From Papiliotrema nemorosa (taxonomy: Eukaryota; Basidiomycota; Tremellomycetes; Tremellales; Rhynchogastremaceae), in contig JASKOT010000026.1 of assembly GCA_032158125.1 (NCBI GenBank), positions 186,001-250,000 of the forward strand: a stretch of 64,000 nucleotides of DNA, written 5' to 3'. The position numbers were made by a program, and so were the translations under genes. Under the pieces are notes generated by a model. It worked only from the letters and a program-made list of their open reading frames with translations. It ran no database searches and was not told the DNA's origin. Positions within the stretch are counted from its first letter, which is position 1, and each line of letters starts with the position of its first letter. Shown here in pieces: positions 34,884 through 46,099 of this stretch.

Positions 34884-36375
34884 ATGCAAACCACCGCCCA
34901 AGGCGAATCATCGAAGCAGAGGGTGGATCCCAAGCAAGTGGACGAGGTTCAAAGGCAAAAGATACTCGTGCTGGGGTGGAGAAGGTACATTGCCTCACAA
35001 CTACGCAGAGGATGGATGAGCTGAAACTCAGAGCCGGCAAGTCTTCTTGCATCAAGACTGTCTTTCAAGACATTCCTGTAGCAGATGTGCCCTACTTTGA
35101 TGCTACCCAAAAGGTCGAAAAGGTCATCTACGAGCAAGTCTACCCAGACCGCAGCCTCTGCCAGCTTCGACTAACGGTGCAGCTCCATAGTCCCTCTAGA
35201 AATCTGGGATACGCCGTCAAGCTTTGAGCTCGAGCAGCTGGATGTGCCCTTAGCTAGCTTTGCAACAATAGTCTACGTGATGGACATGCAGGTGGGCTCA
35301 TACACACCACAGACGCACTGATCAGACAGCAAGATGACTCTTACCACGAAGCCATCCTGCCCTTCGTCAAAGTCATGATCCGAGCCCATCTCGCAAATCC
35401 ATTGATGAAATTTGCAGTGTTTATACACAAGGCAGAGGTCCTATCCGAAGACTACCGAGGAGGTGCGTACCTCTAGATATCGCGAGATAGAATCTGACTT
35501 TCCAGAGAATTACGCGGAAATCCAAAGAGCCATGGCAGAAGAGCTCGAGGATTTCCCGTATGGTACTGTACAGCAATATGCCCCCCAACTGGATTTCAGC
35601 GATCCGTCCGTCTCCTCCAACATCATCAATCAGCTCCAGAACGAGGTCCGGTTCGACATGACCAGCGTTCACGACGTCTCTCTACGTGATGCTTGGAGCA
35701 AAGTCATTCAGGGTGTCATGGAAATGCTTCCAGCGGTCGAACAGCTGCTTGTCAATTTCACTGGAGTGGGTATTCTGTCGACGCATCGATCCGTGCTGAT
35801 TTTTTAGGCGTCGGGGATGGATAATTCCTATCTATTCGACCTCGGAGCCAAAGTAGTAGTTGCTGCGGATAATAGGAGTCGCAACGACGCAACGCTAGAA
35901 TTGGTGACGGAATACCTCACCAGATTTTTACAATTCCGCCAGTTGTATCGGTTCGTTTGGGTGACTGCCGATTTATAGCATTAGCTGATAGCATCAGTGT
36001 GCTCGGTCAATCGAAAGCGGACGAAGCTGCGGAACTGGACGGGCAAATACCAGAGTCGAATGGTGACGCAGAGCAGACCGACGCACAGTCAGAGGCGCAG
36101 GATGCCGATGATGGATCCGGCGGATGGTGGGATGAGGAGGACCCGGATGCACCCTGGATGACCCAGTCTACGAGGCTCATGCCAAATACCACAATCGCTT
36201 TGTGGCAATTCACTCCGTGGGTTAATCATTCAGCATTATCGCATCTCTGACAGACAGCCACCTTGCTCTCGTAGTCCTTCTGCGATCAGACACCTGGATG
36301 AGTAGAAGAGGGATGATCGAATACAACCTCACCTTCTTGCGGCAAGGTATACGGCGCATATTAATGGAAATATGA
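34884..36375 (+). CDS. GTR2: Rag GTPase Gtr2 (RagC/D type)
   Basis: Rag-family GTPase that pairs with Gtr1 on the vacuole and signals amino-acid supply to TORC1. The start is MQTTAQGESSKQ. After the first intron the P-loop reads ILVLGWRRAGKSSCIKTVF, as in RagC (GLRRSGKSS). The switch/G3 area reads LEIWDTPSSFELEQL, lacking the usual PG after WD. VYVMDMQ, FAVFIHKAEVL and the RagC-type VRFDMTSVHDVSLRDAWSKV and NSYLFDLGAKVVVAADN follow. The C-terminal roadblock-like half ends with TTIALWQFTP joined to HLALVVLLRSDTWMSRRGMI and RQGIRRILMEI. An acidic insert of about 55 residues (DDGSGGWWDEEDPDAPW) precedes the last strand, longer than in human RagC. The second intron (35134-35182) only fits with a GC donor, and the intron at 35463-35490 is just 28 nt. 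Confidence 0.88.
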
Positions 36376-36709
36376 TTAATACTTGCGATTTCGAGTAAAC
36401 GTCGACCTACTCGCCTCGAGCGGAGGCTTCAGTAATTAAGAGGGTCCTCTCGGTTCCGTGATCATGCGGCTTTCGCAGCGATGAGAAGAAACACCGCGGT
36501 ATCAAATCTGGAAGCTGAAGCTGAGAATGATCTCTCTCGAAGGCTCAGCAGTCTCGATCTGTTGTATATCATCTCGTAATGGAATGCATGTGGACTTAAA
36601 ACGAGATCTAGATGTTTGATTCCCGCTGTCACCCCTATTGGGGATTTCGGGCAACGTACAAGGGGCAGCTGAGGGATCGCAGTCAAATCAATACGCGCCT
36701 CTGGTCACC
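36376..36709. other. Convergent intergenic region
   Basis: 334 bp between converging stops of GTR2 and the unrecognised minus-strand gene. AT-rich start (36.36-36.44 kb) suits 3' UTR. I see no gene or RNA fold that I can support. Confidence 0.5.
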
Positions 36710-38516
36710 TCACGCGGAATTCATGTGATTGTCGAAGTCGCCGTCGTCGTTCTCATAAATGACGCCCTCCCCGTACTCGCCTTCTGAATATATGGCTTCC
36801 TCCGATATATGATCAGAAGTTGCCACTGGGAAATAGCCATGAGAGGCTTGACTGTCTGAAAATTGATGAGATTGTGCCAGATCGACCTTCCGGTCAGTCT
36901 GAGTTACATCTGGTCGTTCATATATTCCTGAACTCGTGGATGTATTGCCGTGTAGTGGGTGCGAGCGATGATGTTGCAAACCGAGGTGTTGATATGAGGG
37001 TCGACTCGCCAAGATTTGCGCCACTCGCTCAGCCTGAGGCCATTAGATCGAGTTGGCCAGGCCTTACTCACCAGATGCGTGAACCCCCTCTCCCCGAGAA
37101 TGGAATCAATCTGGATTTCGAGCTGCTCATCTGACCAATCGTAGGCAGCGTTGACCGTAGGGAGGATATTCGGAGCAAAGGCGGAAGGGGACAACGTCTT
37201 CGTCTCACTTGATCCTAGGACAGCATGATGACTCGCGTTGAAGTGTGATGCGGCAGCATCGAGTGAACGCGATGATTGCGCCCGTTCTTCTGTGGTACCG
37301 TTGTGATTGGTCACCGACGACCATGATGTTGCTGGTATAGGAGGAAAGTTGACGTGGCCTCCATTGCTGTCGTTCTCGCTGGGCGTTTGGGACGGGCATC
37401 TGTTCAGCGTTGCAGCATTTGGCCAGGACGGAGCCGTGATGCCAGGGACAAGGACCTCTTGAGACTCGCCTTGAAGATCGATCAACGGGGTGAGAACTTC
37501 CTTGGGCAATATTGGCGCGAGTGTCGGGTGAAGTGTCTCAAATTGCATATCACGCACAGCCGTGGTGAGTGACGGACTTGCCGGTTTTGCGGGACGGTGA
37601 GATTGACTTGGTACACGGTCGCTCTCCCATGGTGCTCGAGTTGCCATGTACGGAGTCTCTTGGTTCAGCCGGATGGTACGAGTAGAGTCGTCATCCTCGT
37701 CATTCTTATGGTGTGATGTGTGAGAAGGGTAAGCAGGTGAGTTCGACCGTGACAGAGGTCGAGTACGAATGTTCGACGCGTTAGCTCTGATAGGCTCGGG
37801 TGAGACCAGGATCCTTTGACGTTTGACAGCACTCTCGAGCGATTGTTCCCCGATGGTATGACGAGGTCTCTGTTGTGTAGCAGAAACGGACTGTCTTGAG
37901 GGCGCAGCTGTGCCAGTAGGAGACGACTTGAAAAATGGCCGCAGAAGTTGAGCAATCGTCAGGATCGATTCACGCTCAAAGAGACGTATCTGTACTCGTT
38001 CCTCAGTCTGCTCTGAGTGGCATATTAAAAGGTCACGGAAATGCCATACCATGTGTTGTGAGCCTTCTCGGAAAGGTTGAGGCCAACCATATCTCAACAT
38101 CATCTTTGTTCCGTCGTACGTCATGTTCGGCATCGGAGCAAAAGTAGGGACTTTGACCAGAATAGGTAGCTCCCGTACCATCTAGACGATTAATTCGAGG
38201 CTTTGAGACCATATTTCGAAGATACACGTACAATAGGGTCCGGGTCGATGCCCTTGACGATTTCGATCGTTACACGGTCTTCACGTGGTGTCAGCGTGAT
38301 CTTGACGTTGTCACTGCTATCGACGCTCAGCCTTCGGCTGTAAGTGAGCTGCAGAGACACACCTGTGCTCCCAAGCCACTGCTGTCCCAGCTTTCAGCAT
38401 GGTGCCTCGCGGCAGCAAACGTGGAGAGGTGAGACTGAGCCTGTCGACTGAGACTACATGTCAGTTGATGCGAGTCATCGTCTTCACGGACAGGTCAGTG
38501 GGTCAGATAGAGACAT
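36710..38516 (-). CDS. Unrecognised nuclear-type protein, conserved ends
   Basis: I do not recognise this protein. Its N-terminal domain (about 110 residues) is ordered: VSLQLTYSRRLSVDSSDNVK, ITLTPREDRVTIEIVKGID, VRELPILVKVPTFAPM, LRYGWPQPFREGS and HMVWHFRDLLICHSEQ, which suggests a beta-rich fold. A long Ser/Pro-rich linker with a basic motif (AVKRQRILVSPEP) follows. Near the C-terminus is a helical segment, QLEIQIDSILGERGFTHL spliced to AERVAQILASRPSYQHLG, then an acidic end. The C-terminal intron is 37034-37071 (38 nt); if ignored, the frame ends earlier at 36904. The proposed start MSLSDPLT at 38516 uses a GTCCGT donor joining to the frame in phase, giving an intron of about 130 nt. The start is the least certain part. 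It shares a promoter with dynamitin. Confidence 0.6.
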
Positions 38517-38688
38517 GTTTGCTTGCGTTGTCACAGAGAGGGATGCTTGAGTAAGAATCTGTGATGAGGGAAAGGAATACAGTGCAATGTCAAACAAAAT
38601 GATCAGACTCTGGTCGGTTTCATGTTACCCATTGTTCATACTTCTCTCTTCGCCTACCGATTGATCGCAACCTTCGCTCCCGACGAGC

Positions 38689-40147
38689 ATGTCAAACAAG
38701 TACCATGGTCTACCAGATATAGTGAGCTCGATAAATCCAAGGGTGTATGTGCATGAAGCTGACACGTCAGGATACAGCTCCGGACGTGTTCGAGACAGGT
38801 GATGAACCCGATTCAATTACGCGTCCGGTATGCCGACCAAACGGTCTACCCTCTTTTGGGCAAGTGCTTATGATTCAGAATGACATGGGACTCGAAGACA
38901 GTGATGTCGTCGTGAGGCATCACTCTGAGCTCATCGACGCGACCGGACTACCAGCCAGGAAGAAAGTTGAGCGCGTCTTTGGTCGAAGGTCCGGTGCGTT
39001 CAGTCTTTGATGTGTTTTTTCGTTTCGGGAATCATTCTGACAACCAGGCTCGATCAGACCGAGCTATGGGCTTCGGAGAAATCCAGAAAGGATACGCAGA
39101 TCAAGCGCTTCCTCATCATCCGACAATGATATTCCGAAGGAGACCCCGAGCGCCAGGATCCGAAGACTCAAGAATGAGATGGCGCAACTTGAAAGAGAAC
39201 TGCAAGGGACGAGCGCGACTACATTTACTGAGGATCAGCTCCAGGGTCATGAAGGGGTTGACCAACTGAGGAGCACTACCAGCATCCGACCTCACACCCG
39301 GGCGAGCTTCGTTGACGAGCTGGCTGGACTTCGCGTACGCCTCGGTGCCCTCGACGTGCCAAACAGCAGTCAACCTGGATCCACAGCGCCGAGTACATCT
39401 ATATCATTCAGTCAGCGCTTGGAACAGCTAGGAAGACCGCCCAAAGGATCTCCGGGGGAAGCAGAAGCAGCCCAAGGACAACGCGGGGATCTAATCGGAA
39501 GGCAGGCTGGTTTATCGGACATTGACAAACGGCTTGCTGTCCTGGAAGACCTGGTGGGGCAAACCGATTTGGGTTCAGTCGCAGTATGTATCTTCAGAGT
39601 GCTTCGTCCTTGACTGAGCTGAACTTCATAGCCTTCCCCGCTACTTTCAACCTTGAACAAGCACGATCACCTTCTTTCACTCCTTACCCAACCTCGGCAC
39701 CTCGATGCCATTTCACGCCGTGTCAAGCTGCTTTTAGTGGATCTTGATCGGGCTGCAACAGCAGCACGTCGTCAAGGTGCGAGTACGGCGAGTGTGCAGC
39801 CTATGGACAAGAATGTCGCACTATCTCAAGCGGATTATAACTCCCTACAATCGCTATTTGGTCTCTTACCTCGGTTGGATCCACTGGTACCCATCGTTCC
39901 TTTGCTTCTTAGTCGCCTTCAAAGCCTAGCAGGACTGCACGCCGCAGCAGGCGAAATTGCCGATAGCTTGATCAGGCTTCAGAACGGAGACAAGGGGGAG
40001 GGCGCCGAATTACAGGAACTCACTGCCGCTGTGGAAGGCGTTCAGCATGGGCTAGACGACGCAACCAGGCAGGTCACAACGAATTGGACTGGAGTGGAGA
40101 CCAGATTGAAAGACCTAGAAGCGAGACTGCAGAAGCTGAACGAATGA
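38689..40147 (+). CDS. JNM1: Dynamitin (dynactin subunit 2, p50)
   Basis: Coiled-coil subunit of dynactin, which links dynein to cargo and is needed for nuclear migration and spindle positioning. The short first exon encodes MSNKYHGLPDI and is spliced (phase 0) to DTAPDVFETGDEP, the classic dynamitin N-terminus that binds the Arp1 filament. After another intron the frame gives ETPSARIRRLKNEMAQLERE, the conserved start of the coiled-coil region. Later comes AGLSDIDKRLAVLEDLVG, and in the last exon LTQPRHLDAISRRVKLLLVD followed by the C-terminal helix ending LKDLEARLQKLNE. The stop is at 40145-40147. The head-to-head neighbour is the unrecognised minus-strand protein 170 bp away. Length near 400 residues is typical. 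Confidence 0.85.
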
Positions 40148-40255
40148 TGCGGACTTTGTAATCTTTCACGAATCAACATGCCAATCTACGATGAAGTAAT
40201 GCTACAACGATGATCTATGCTGAGCCAAGATGAGGACCAGCGGCGCAGCTCACGG

Positions 40256-41886
40256 TCAAGAAGCGGCTCGGATGGTGGTGTCTTCATTTGCGGCCCTTGA
40301 TGGTGGGAAGGGGTACACTTCGATGCCTGGCGCTGTTGTGGAAATCCCCATGACCTGATACTGACTGCCCATTCCGAGAGGATCAATGAGTCTACCTGCT
40401 CCTTTCCTTATATCATCCTGCCTCTCGGGCGTTGGTGACGCGTCTATTAGCTTTTGGAGCCGGGGTTTCAGACCGAGCTGAAGCAGGAAAGCGGATTGCG
40501 GGATGGCACCGAGAGAGTGAGTTCCTGAGATAAGCGCAGGCATGAACTGCCTACTCACCTGTACCCGCCAATGCCTCTCGAAGGTACTCAAAGTCGACGT
40601 TTGCTGTCAAGTCTGCCGTGCCCGGCTTCTCGAACACATCGACAATTTGATGATTTTTGAAAGCCTTAGACTTAGCGGATACTCTCATCAACGTTGCTCA
40701 CCCGAAAACTAGATTCGAAAGGCCTTTCACCCCCATAATCTACGACGAGACCGGCGCCGCCGCCTTTTCCATCCTGGGCAGACGCTCCAATGACTTCTCC
40801 AACCTTGCGCATGATTTTGAAGGAGTCCTGCGCGATCTCGAGGCGTGCCCCTACCGGTAACTGAGCAAAGCGGGGCGAAGTGACCGGAAGAACCGATGAC
40901 AGAGTTGTTGGGGTACGCGAAAGCGCCAGGCGGAGGCCAGAGACCGATGCCGCGGTTGAGTTTGATGGCTCGAATTGAGGGTCAATGTCGACGCATACCT
41001 CTCGGAACCCCTCGTTTGTTTTCTGGATCGTGAAAACTGTCATATCCCGCAGAACAAACTACCTACTTCGAAGAGATTGATGGGCATGGCATCAAAGAAC
41101 TCGTGTGCTATAAACATAGTGTAATCGTCGGCTGCAATAAGCTACAGCCCAACGGGACTTGATGCTTACATGGCTCGAGTTCGTCGACTTTGTCATTCCA
41201 GTTAAGTTCGATAGAAGCCTGTTCACAGATCTTGCCCAGTCTTTCGCTTTGTAATGCCCGCATCTTCTCCGAATTCTCCACCAGCAGGACATTTTTTATA
41301 GAGGCTGCAATGGCGGGGAACGCAGCAAGAGTCTATCCGTGAGCTTTCGCGTGAGACGATCCAGGCGTGATGCTACAGACACGAAGGACATCCTGCATAA
41401 GCGTTCCTCGACCGGGTCCTAATTCCAGAATTCTGCATCGTGCAGGGCTTCCCGCTGCCATATATCTGGTGAGTAACCAGATTGCTACGAGCTGGCAGTC
41501 AGCTCGATCGCCGACAGATCGGGGGCCCTACCTCTCCGAATATCTGTGAAATCTCTGGCGAGGTGATGAAATCGCCTTTTCGCCCAAAGACATCGCCTTG
41601 AGCATAATATCCATGGATAGGATGAGATAGACAGAACTGCATGTACCTAGACAGAGGTAGAGGTCCAGTCGCCTGCCAGTCAGTATGATCACTTTCGAGA
41701 GGCTCAACATGCCTTGATTGAGTTCCTCAATAAATGCGCAAGGGGTCCTCCATTCTGAGAGCTGTCGCTGATAATCGTGCTTGAACATCGGGCGTGGACA
41801 AGAGCCGGATATGTATTCCGATGCTGGAGCAGCCTTGGTACCCTTTTGATTGGCTGTTTCACACCATTGAGCACGGGTCGAAGCAT
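40256..41886 (-). CDS. NDUFAF7: Complex I assembly arginine methyltransferase NDUFAF7
   Basis: Mitochondrial methyltransferase of the MidA/DUF185 family that dimethylates an arginine of the NDUFS2 subunit during complex I assembly. The start MLRPVLNGVKQPIKRVPR gives an Arg-rich mitochondrial presequence. The first intron (41673-41712, 40 nt) only fits with a GC donor; splicing joins LLRNSIK to ATGPLPLSRYMQFCLSHP, then HGYYAQGDVFGRKGDFITSP and EISQIFGE, the family's most conserved stretch. Further on are the SAM-binding ELGPGRGTLMQDVL, the HEFFDAMPINLFE block, LVVDYGG, and a C-terminal DVDFEYLRE-like segment (NVDFEYLREALAGT) followed by YQVMGIS. The stop is at 40256-40258. It implies a respiratory complex I, as expected for Tremellomycetes. 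Divergent from REX3 by about 150 bp. Confidence 0.88.
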
Positions 41887-42034
41887 GAGTGACGGAACAG
41901 GTTGAAAAACGGGGACGACTGGCTTGTCAACAAATCTCGTTGCCTTCACTCTTCTCATTCAAGCTCGAGTGCAATCAGGCAGTCATCTTTTCTCTGGAAC
42001 ATCAGCGACCGAGGGGAATGCGGAGTATTTGGAA

Positions 42035-44098
42035 ATGTTCAAAAGTCTAGGGCTGTTTACAGCTGCATGTCCCGACGCAGACTGTCGTAGGATCAGCTGC
42101 TTCTTCAAGCACGGCGGATCCTCCTCGGCGTCGCGCTCTTCACAGGTCGAGGCAGCTGGGAACAAGCCAGCTCTCAGAAAACGAGGGCTCGACAGCCAGG
42201 ACCTCAAGTCATCAGCTAAGGTAGTCGCCCAATCTACACCATTGGCCCCCGAAGCAGGAGCTGTCGAATCTAAGCGGCTGCAGACCGAGCCAGGACCTCA
42301 TGTTCTGGCAGCTGCGCCAAAGAAAGCCCGAGTCATTTCGGATGCAAAGGGCACGCCGAAGTCGGTAGTGAAGAAGGATTCTGACAGGCCGAGTATGCAC
42401 GAAATCACCAGGAATGTTAAAACAGTACGCATTCAATGTCGGCCACATTCTGATGATTTCCAGGACCAAGCTCCAGACTCTGCAAGTGTCTCAAATGCGC
42501 AGACGCCCCCAAGTGTTCTCGATATTTCTCGACCACCGCTGATACCACGACAAAAGGGCCTGTCACCTCAGCCATACGTCGACCGACAGAAGGCTCGTGT
42601 GTGATATCCCCCGGATGTGACTCCAAGCTTCTGCTGATCGCGCTTTAGTGACCACGCTCTACCAGCAATATACCAAATTGGTAAGCGCACAGAATAAAGC
42701 ACATACACTTATCGCAGTATTCTGGTATTATACATTTGGCGCCGGATCTGGCACACAAAAGTTCGATCGAGCAGGAGGCGGACATATCTGCGAGCTCGAC
42801 AAACGTTCGTGCTTACAAGACTGCAATTCACCACGCCGCTGTCAACATCTCCCGCAGATCAGTCCCCGACCGACTCGATCACCCATCTGTAGGCACTGTC
42901 AAGGAGTCACGCATAGCTACCGAGAATGCCGAGCGCGCTAGAACTTCGAGGCCCACGCGGGATCGCATTGCTGGATACTGCTTGCACATTGATGAGTTCG
43001 GCGATTGGCGCTACCCTGATCCCAAGGATGAAACGCTCACGATTGGCGGAGGGGACGATGCCTCTGCGGAGGGAACCACTCAGGAGTGCGCCCGATGCAA
43101 ATCAAGCTTCGTCGTCACGCCGAAAGATTACGCCGAGCCGCATGGTTGCAAATACCATTACGGCAAGACCGCTCCGGAGCGAGTCGAAGGTAGAAGGAAG
43201 TGGATTTATTCGTGTTGCGGTCGCGAGCGGGGCGAAGCAGGATGCCAGGATGGTGTCCATGTCTTTACGGAAAGGGAGGACGATCACAAGCTGAAAGCTC
43301 GAGCTGGATTCCGGACCGTACGGCAAGTGGTACAGAATAGCTCCCGACCAAAAGGATGGGTGGATGTGGTCGCCATGGACTGTGAAATGATCTGTGCGTG
43401 GAGATTCTTTCGCTTTAACTGATGTTTAGATACGACCGCTGGCTCCAGCTTAGCACGTGTCACGGTGGTGGACGAGGACGAAGCTATACTCATTGATGAA
43501 CTGGTTCGACAGACAGTCCCTGTTCTGTGAGACAGCCCTTTCCGACAGTTGGCACTTTTGCTTACTTTACGTAGCGATTTAAACTCGCGATTCTCAGGAA
43601 TAAATGAGGGAGATCTTGAGAAGGCGATCATGGACTTGGACGGTGCTCGAGAAGCGGCGTGTATGTTCATAGGACCTGATACGATTATTGTTGGGCACGG
43701 GTCTGTTGTTTCCTGATTGGATCGAATGTGACTGATACTAGTAGGTTGGAGAATGACTTGCGGGCATTACGCCTTGTTCACGATAAGGTGATCGACACTG
43801 CTATTGTGAGTTGCAACGCGAGAGATGACCTGTTGCTCGTCCTCCCCGCGTAAACTCATTTAGCAGTTGTTCCCACACGACAAGGGCAGGCCTTTTCGCC
43901 GTGCACTACGTGACATGTGAGCAGGGCGTCGTGGCTGGTGCTAAACAGACAGCGTCAAAGAGAAGCTTGGGTATTTCATCCAAGACCGTACTTCTGATCT
44001 TGGTCACAGCTCTGCTGAAGACGCAAAGGCGACTCTGGAGTGTTTGAAGTGGAAGGTCCGCGACGATGCCAATGATCGCAGGGGATGAGGATTGGGTG
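42035..44098 (+). CDS. REX3: RNA exonuclease Rex3 (DEDDh family)
   Basis: 3'-5' RNA exonuclease that trims RNase MRP RNA and other small RNAs. The N-terminus, MFKSLGLFTAACPDADC, holds a CCCH finger (C-x4-C-x4-C-x3-H), as in fungal Rex3. A disordered, basic middle follows (KKARVISD). The zinc-binding insert typical of REXO1/Rex3 reads ECARCKSSFVV, GCKYHYGK and CCGRERGEAGCQDGVHVF. The catalytic exonuclease begins VDVVAMDCEMI (Asp, Glu), then GSSLARVTVVDEDEAILIDE, VGHGLENDLRALRLVHDKVI (Asp), KGRPFRRALRD, and GHSSAEDAKATLECLKW (His, Asp). Six or more short introns split the 3' half. The N-terminal frame is open upstream of the chosen ATG but without another good start. The stop is at 44096-44098. 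Confidence 0.85.
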
Positions 44099-44428
44099 CT
44101 GTCTTTCGGGGATGACCGATAACGAGAGGCGTCGACTATGCAAAGATGACGATGGTGGGGTGGGGGAGTAAGATCGTCACCCAGCGGGCTCCAGAATGAA
44201 CGATCATACCATGCACTCGACGCGACGTTTCGATCTGCCCCAGATGACATGAAGGGGGGTCTTGCAGCTACACGAATCTCGCCCCCGGAGGAATGCCGCC
44301 TTTTCCCACTCTGGCTGACATCACCTTTTGAAAGGGTCGAGGATTACATCGGGACCCATGTAGACAGACGACTACATGATGAGAATCACCCCGGCTCCAT
44401 GCAACCCAGCGTCTCCTTTCGTTTTATC
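44099..44428. other. Intergenic REX3 / dehydrogenase
   Basis: Promoter of the following dehydrogenase. Its frame is open through this stretch, but no earlier in-frame start has support, so I treat it as leader. Confidence 0.45.
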
Positions 44429-45810
44429 ATGTCAGCAATCAGACTGAGATATATAGTCAGACCAAGCATAGCTTTCAGACCAGTTCATCCCATTCCACTC
44501 TCATTCAGCCTCAACAAGCCGGCCCTCCACTCATTACAGCACACTAGGTCCATTTATACAGCGCTTCGCACAATGAGCAACACTACAGGAGATCACTCGC
44601 ACCTACGTGCATCAGCTCTGTTCGATTGCAAGGACTTGACGGCCGTCGTCACCGGTGCGTCTGACAGTCCAGTGCGCCGAAAGCGCTGACAAGATGTAGG
44701 CGGCGGAACAGGTATCGGTTTGATGATCACCCTTGCACTCATCGAGAACGGTGCCAAGGTCTTCATTACTTCTCGTAACGCAGAAAAGCTTCAGGATGTC
44801 GTAAAGAAGTACAGCGGGGACGGCAAGGATAGGGGGGAGATCATCCCGTAAGTGTAGAAGAGCCAATGCTCACTTTTTCCATTCTGATTGCTAGCATCTC
44901 GGCAGACCTCACCTCAAAGGACAGTATTTCCAGCCTCGTCGACGAGGTCAAGAAACAATCACCCGGGGGCATCAACATTCTGTGAGAGTTGTCTCGATTG
45001 GTAATGCCCATTGATCTAACTTTACAGGGTCAACAATGCCGGAATCGCTGGAGAGGGAGCTCGAGACGGATACGAGATCACCGAGGATGCTGAAAAGGTC
45101 AAGGCTCAGTTGTGGAAATCCGAGTTCTCAGAGTGGAACGACATCTACAACACCAACATGGTAGCATACTACGTGAGGACTAAAATATCAAGAAATCTTG
45201 GGGGCGACAGCTGATGACAGTTCACTGCGGCTGCTTTCGTTCCCCTGCTCAATGCTGGAGCCAACTCGACCAAAGGTTACGCTTCCCAAGTCATCAATAT
45301 CACCTCAATCTCCGGTATCATGAAGAATGCGTCTGGTGGTCAATTCGCCTATGCTGCTAGCAAGGCTGCCGCCGTGCAGGTGAGCTCTTGTCCCCAATGA
45401 CCGGAACCTCAGCACTGATGTCCTCAGTTCACTAAGGTTCTAGCTCAAGAGTTCTTGCCCTTGAAGCTTAGGGTCAATCAGATTGCCGTGAGTACGACCC
45501 GTCAAGGCTCATTACTGTTGCTGAGAACCATAAAGCCCGGAATATTCCCCTCCGAGATGACCGCCGGAGACTCTGACCCCCATTCTCACAAATCGGATCT
45601 TTCCGACACTGAGAAGGGCAAGGGTCTTCCTGCGGGTCGACCTGGTTGTGAAGATGACATGGCCGCTGCCGTTTTGTACCTTGGCTCTCGAGCCGGTGTA
45701 TTGTGAGCTCAATCAGAGTGCCTATGATCATCCGCTGATACACCAGCCTGAACGGACAAACCCTTCACCCTGATGGAGGAGCGACAGTCCAGAGCGCGTC
45801 GTCGTTGTAA
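44429..45810 (+). CDS. Short-chain dehydrogenase/reductase, possible mitochondrial form
   Basis: NAD(P)-dependent oxidoreductase of the classical SDR family; substrate unknown. The Rossmann motif is built across the first intron: TAVVTG plus GGTGIGLMITLA. Other motifs are ITSRNAEKL (NADP-type Arg after beta 2), ADLTSKDSI, VNNAGIAGEGA, NMVAYYFTAAAFVPLL, the catalytic Ser in ITSISGIMKN and the YAASK motif (Tyr and Lys). The C-terminal half has LRVNQIA, PGIFPSEMT and LNGQTLHPDGG. Six short introns. Two in-frame starts exist: 44429 gives a 48-residue Arg-rich leader (MSAIRLRYIVRPSIAFR...TRSIYTALR) that looks like a mitochondrial presequence, and 44573 gives the compact enzyme starting MSNTTGDHS. 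Both have A at -3. The fold resembles fungal SDRs near RhlG/3-oxoacyl reductases. Confidence 0.85.
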
Positions 45811-46099
45811 ATCGTCTCCAATACGTAGGCTTCGAGCAAAGCAAAGACACAAATTATGTATTCATGACACGTTATTCCAAGACTGAATGCGATCGCAAGA
45901 GACCTTCCTTTTTATGATGATTACGTAAAACCAATACAACAACATCAACGTTCCCGTTGCATCCACAATGACAATAGCACACCATCCCCATTCTTAGAGT
46001 ACCCCTGGCTTACCAACTTCACGTCGACCACCAACGACGTCGACATTGCCCGCCTGACGTCTAGCCCAAGCAGAAGCATCGAACAGTCTGGCCAGTCTC

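Noticed and set aside
38365..38400. Alternative start of the unrecognised gene at 38400 with a 25-nt intron
   Set aside because: The intron would be shorter than any plausible one, and the frame VSLQLTYSRRLSVD upstream is open and coding-like. The 38516 start with a GTCCGT donor explains it better.
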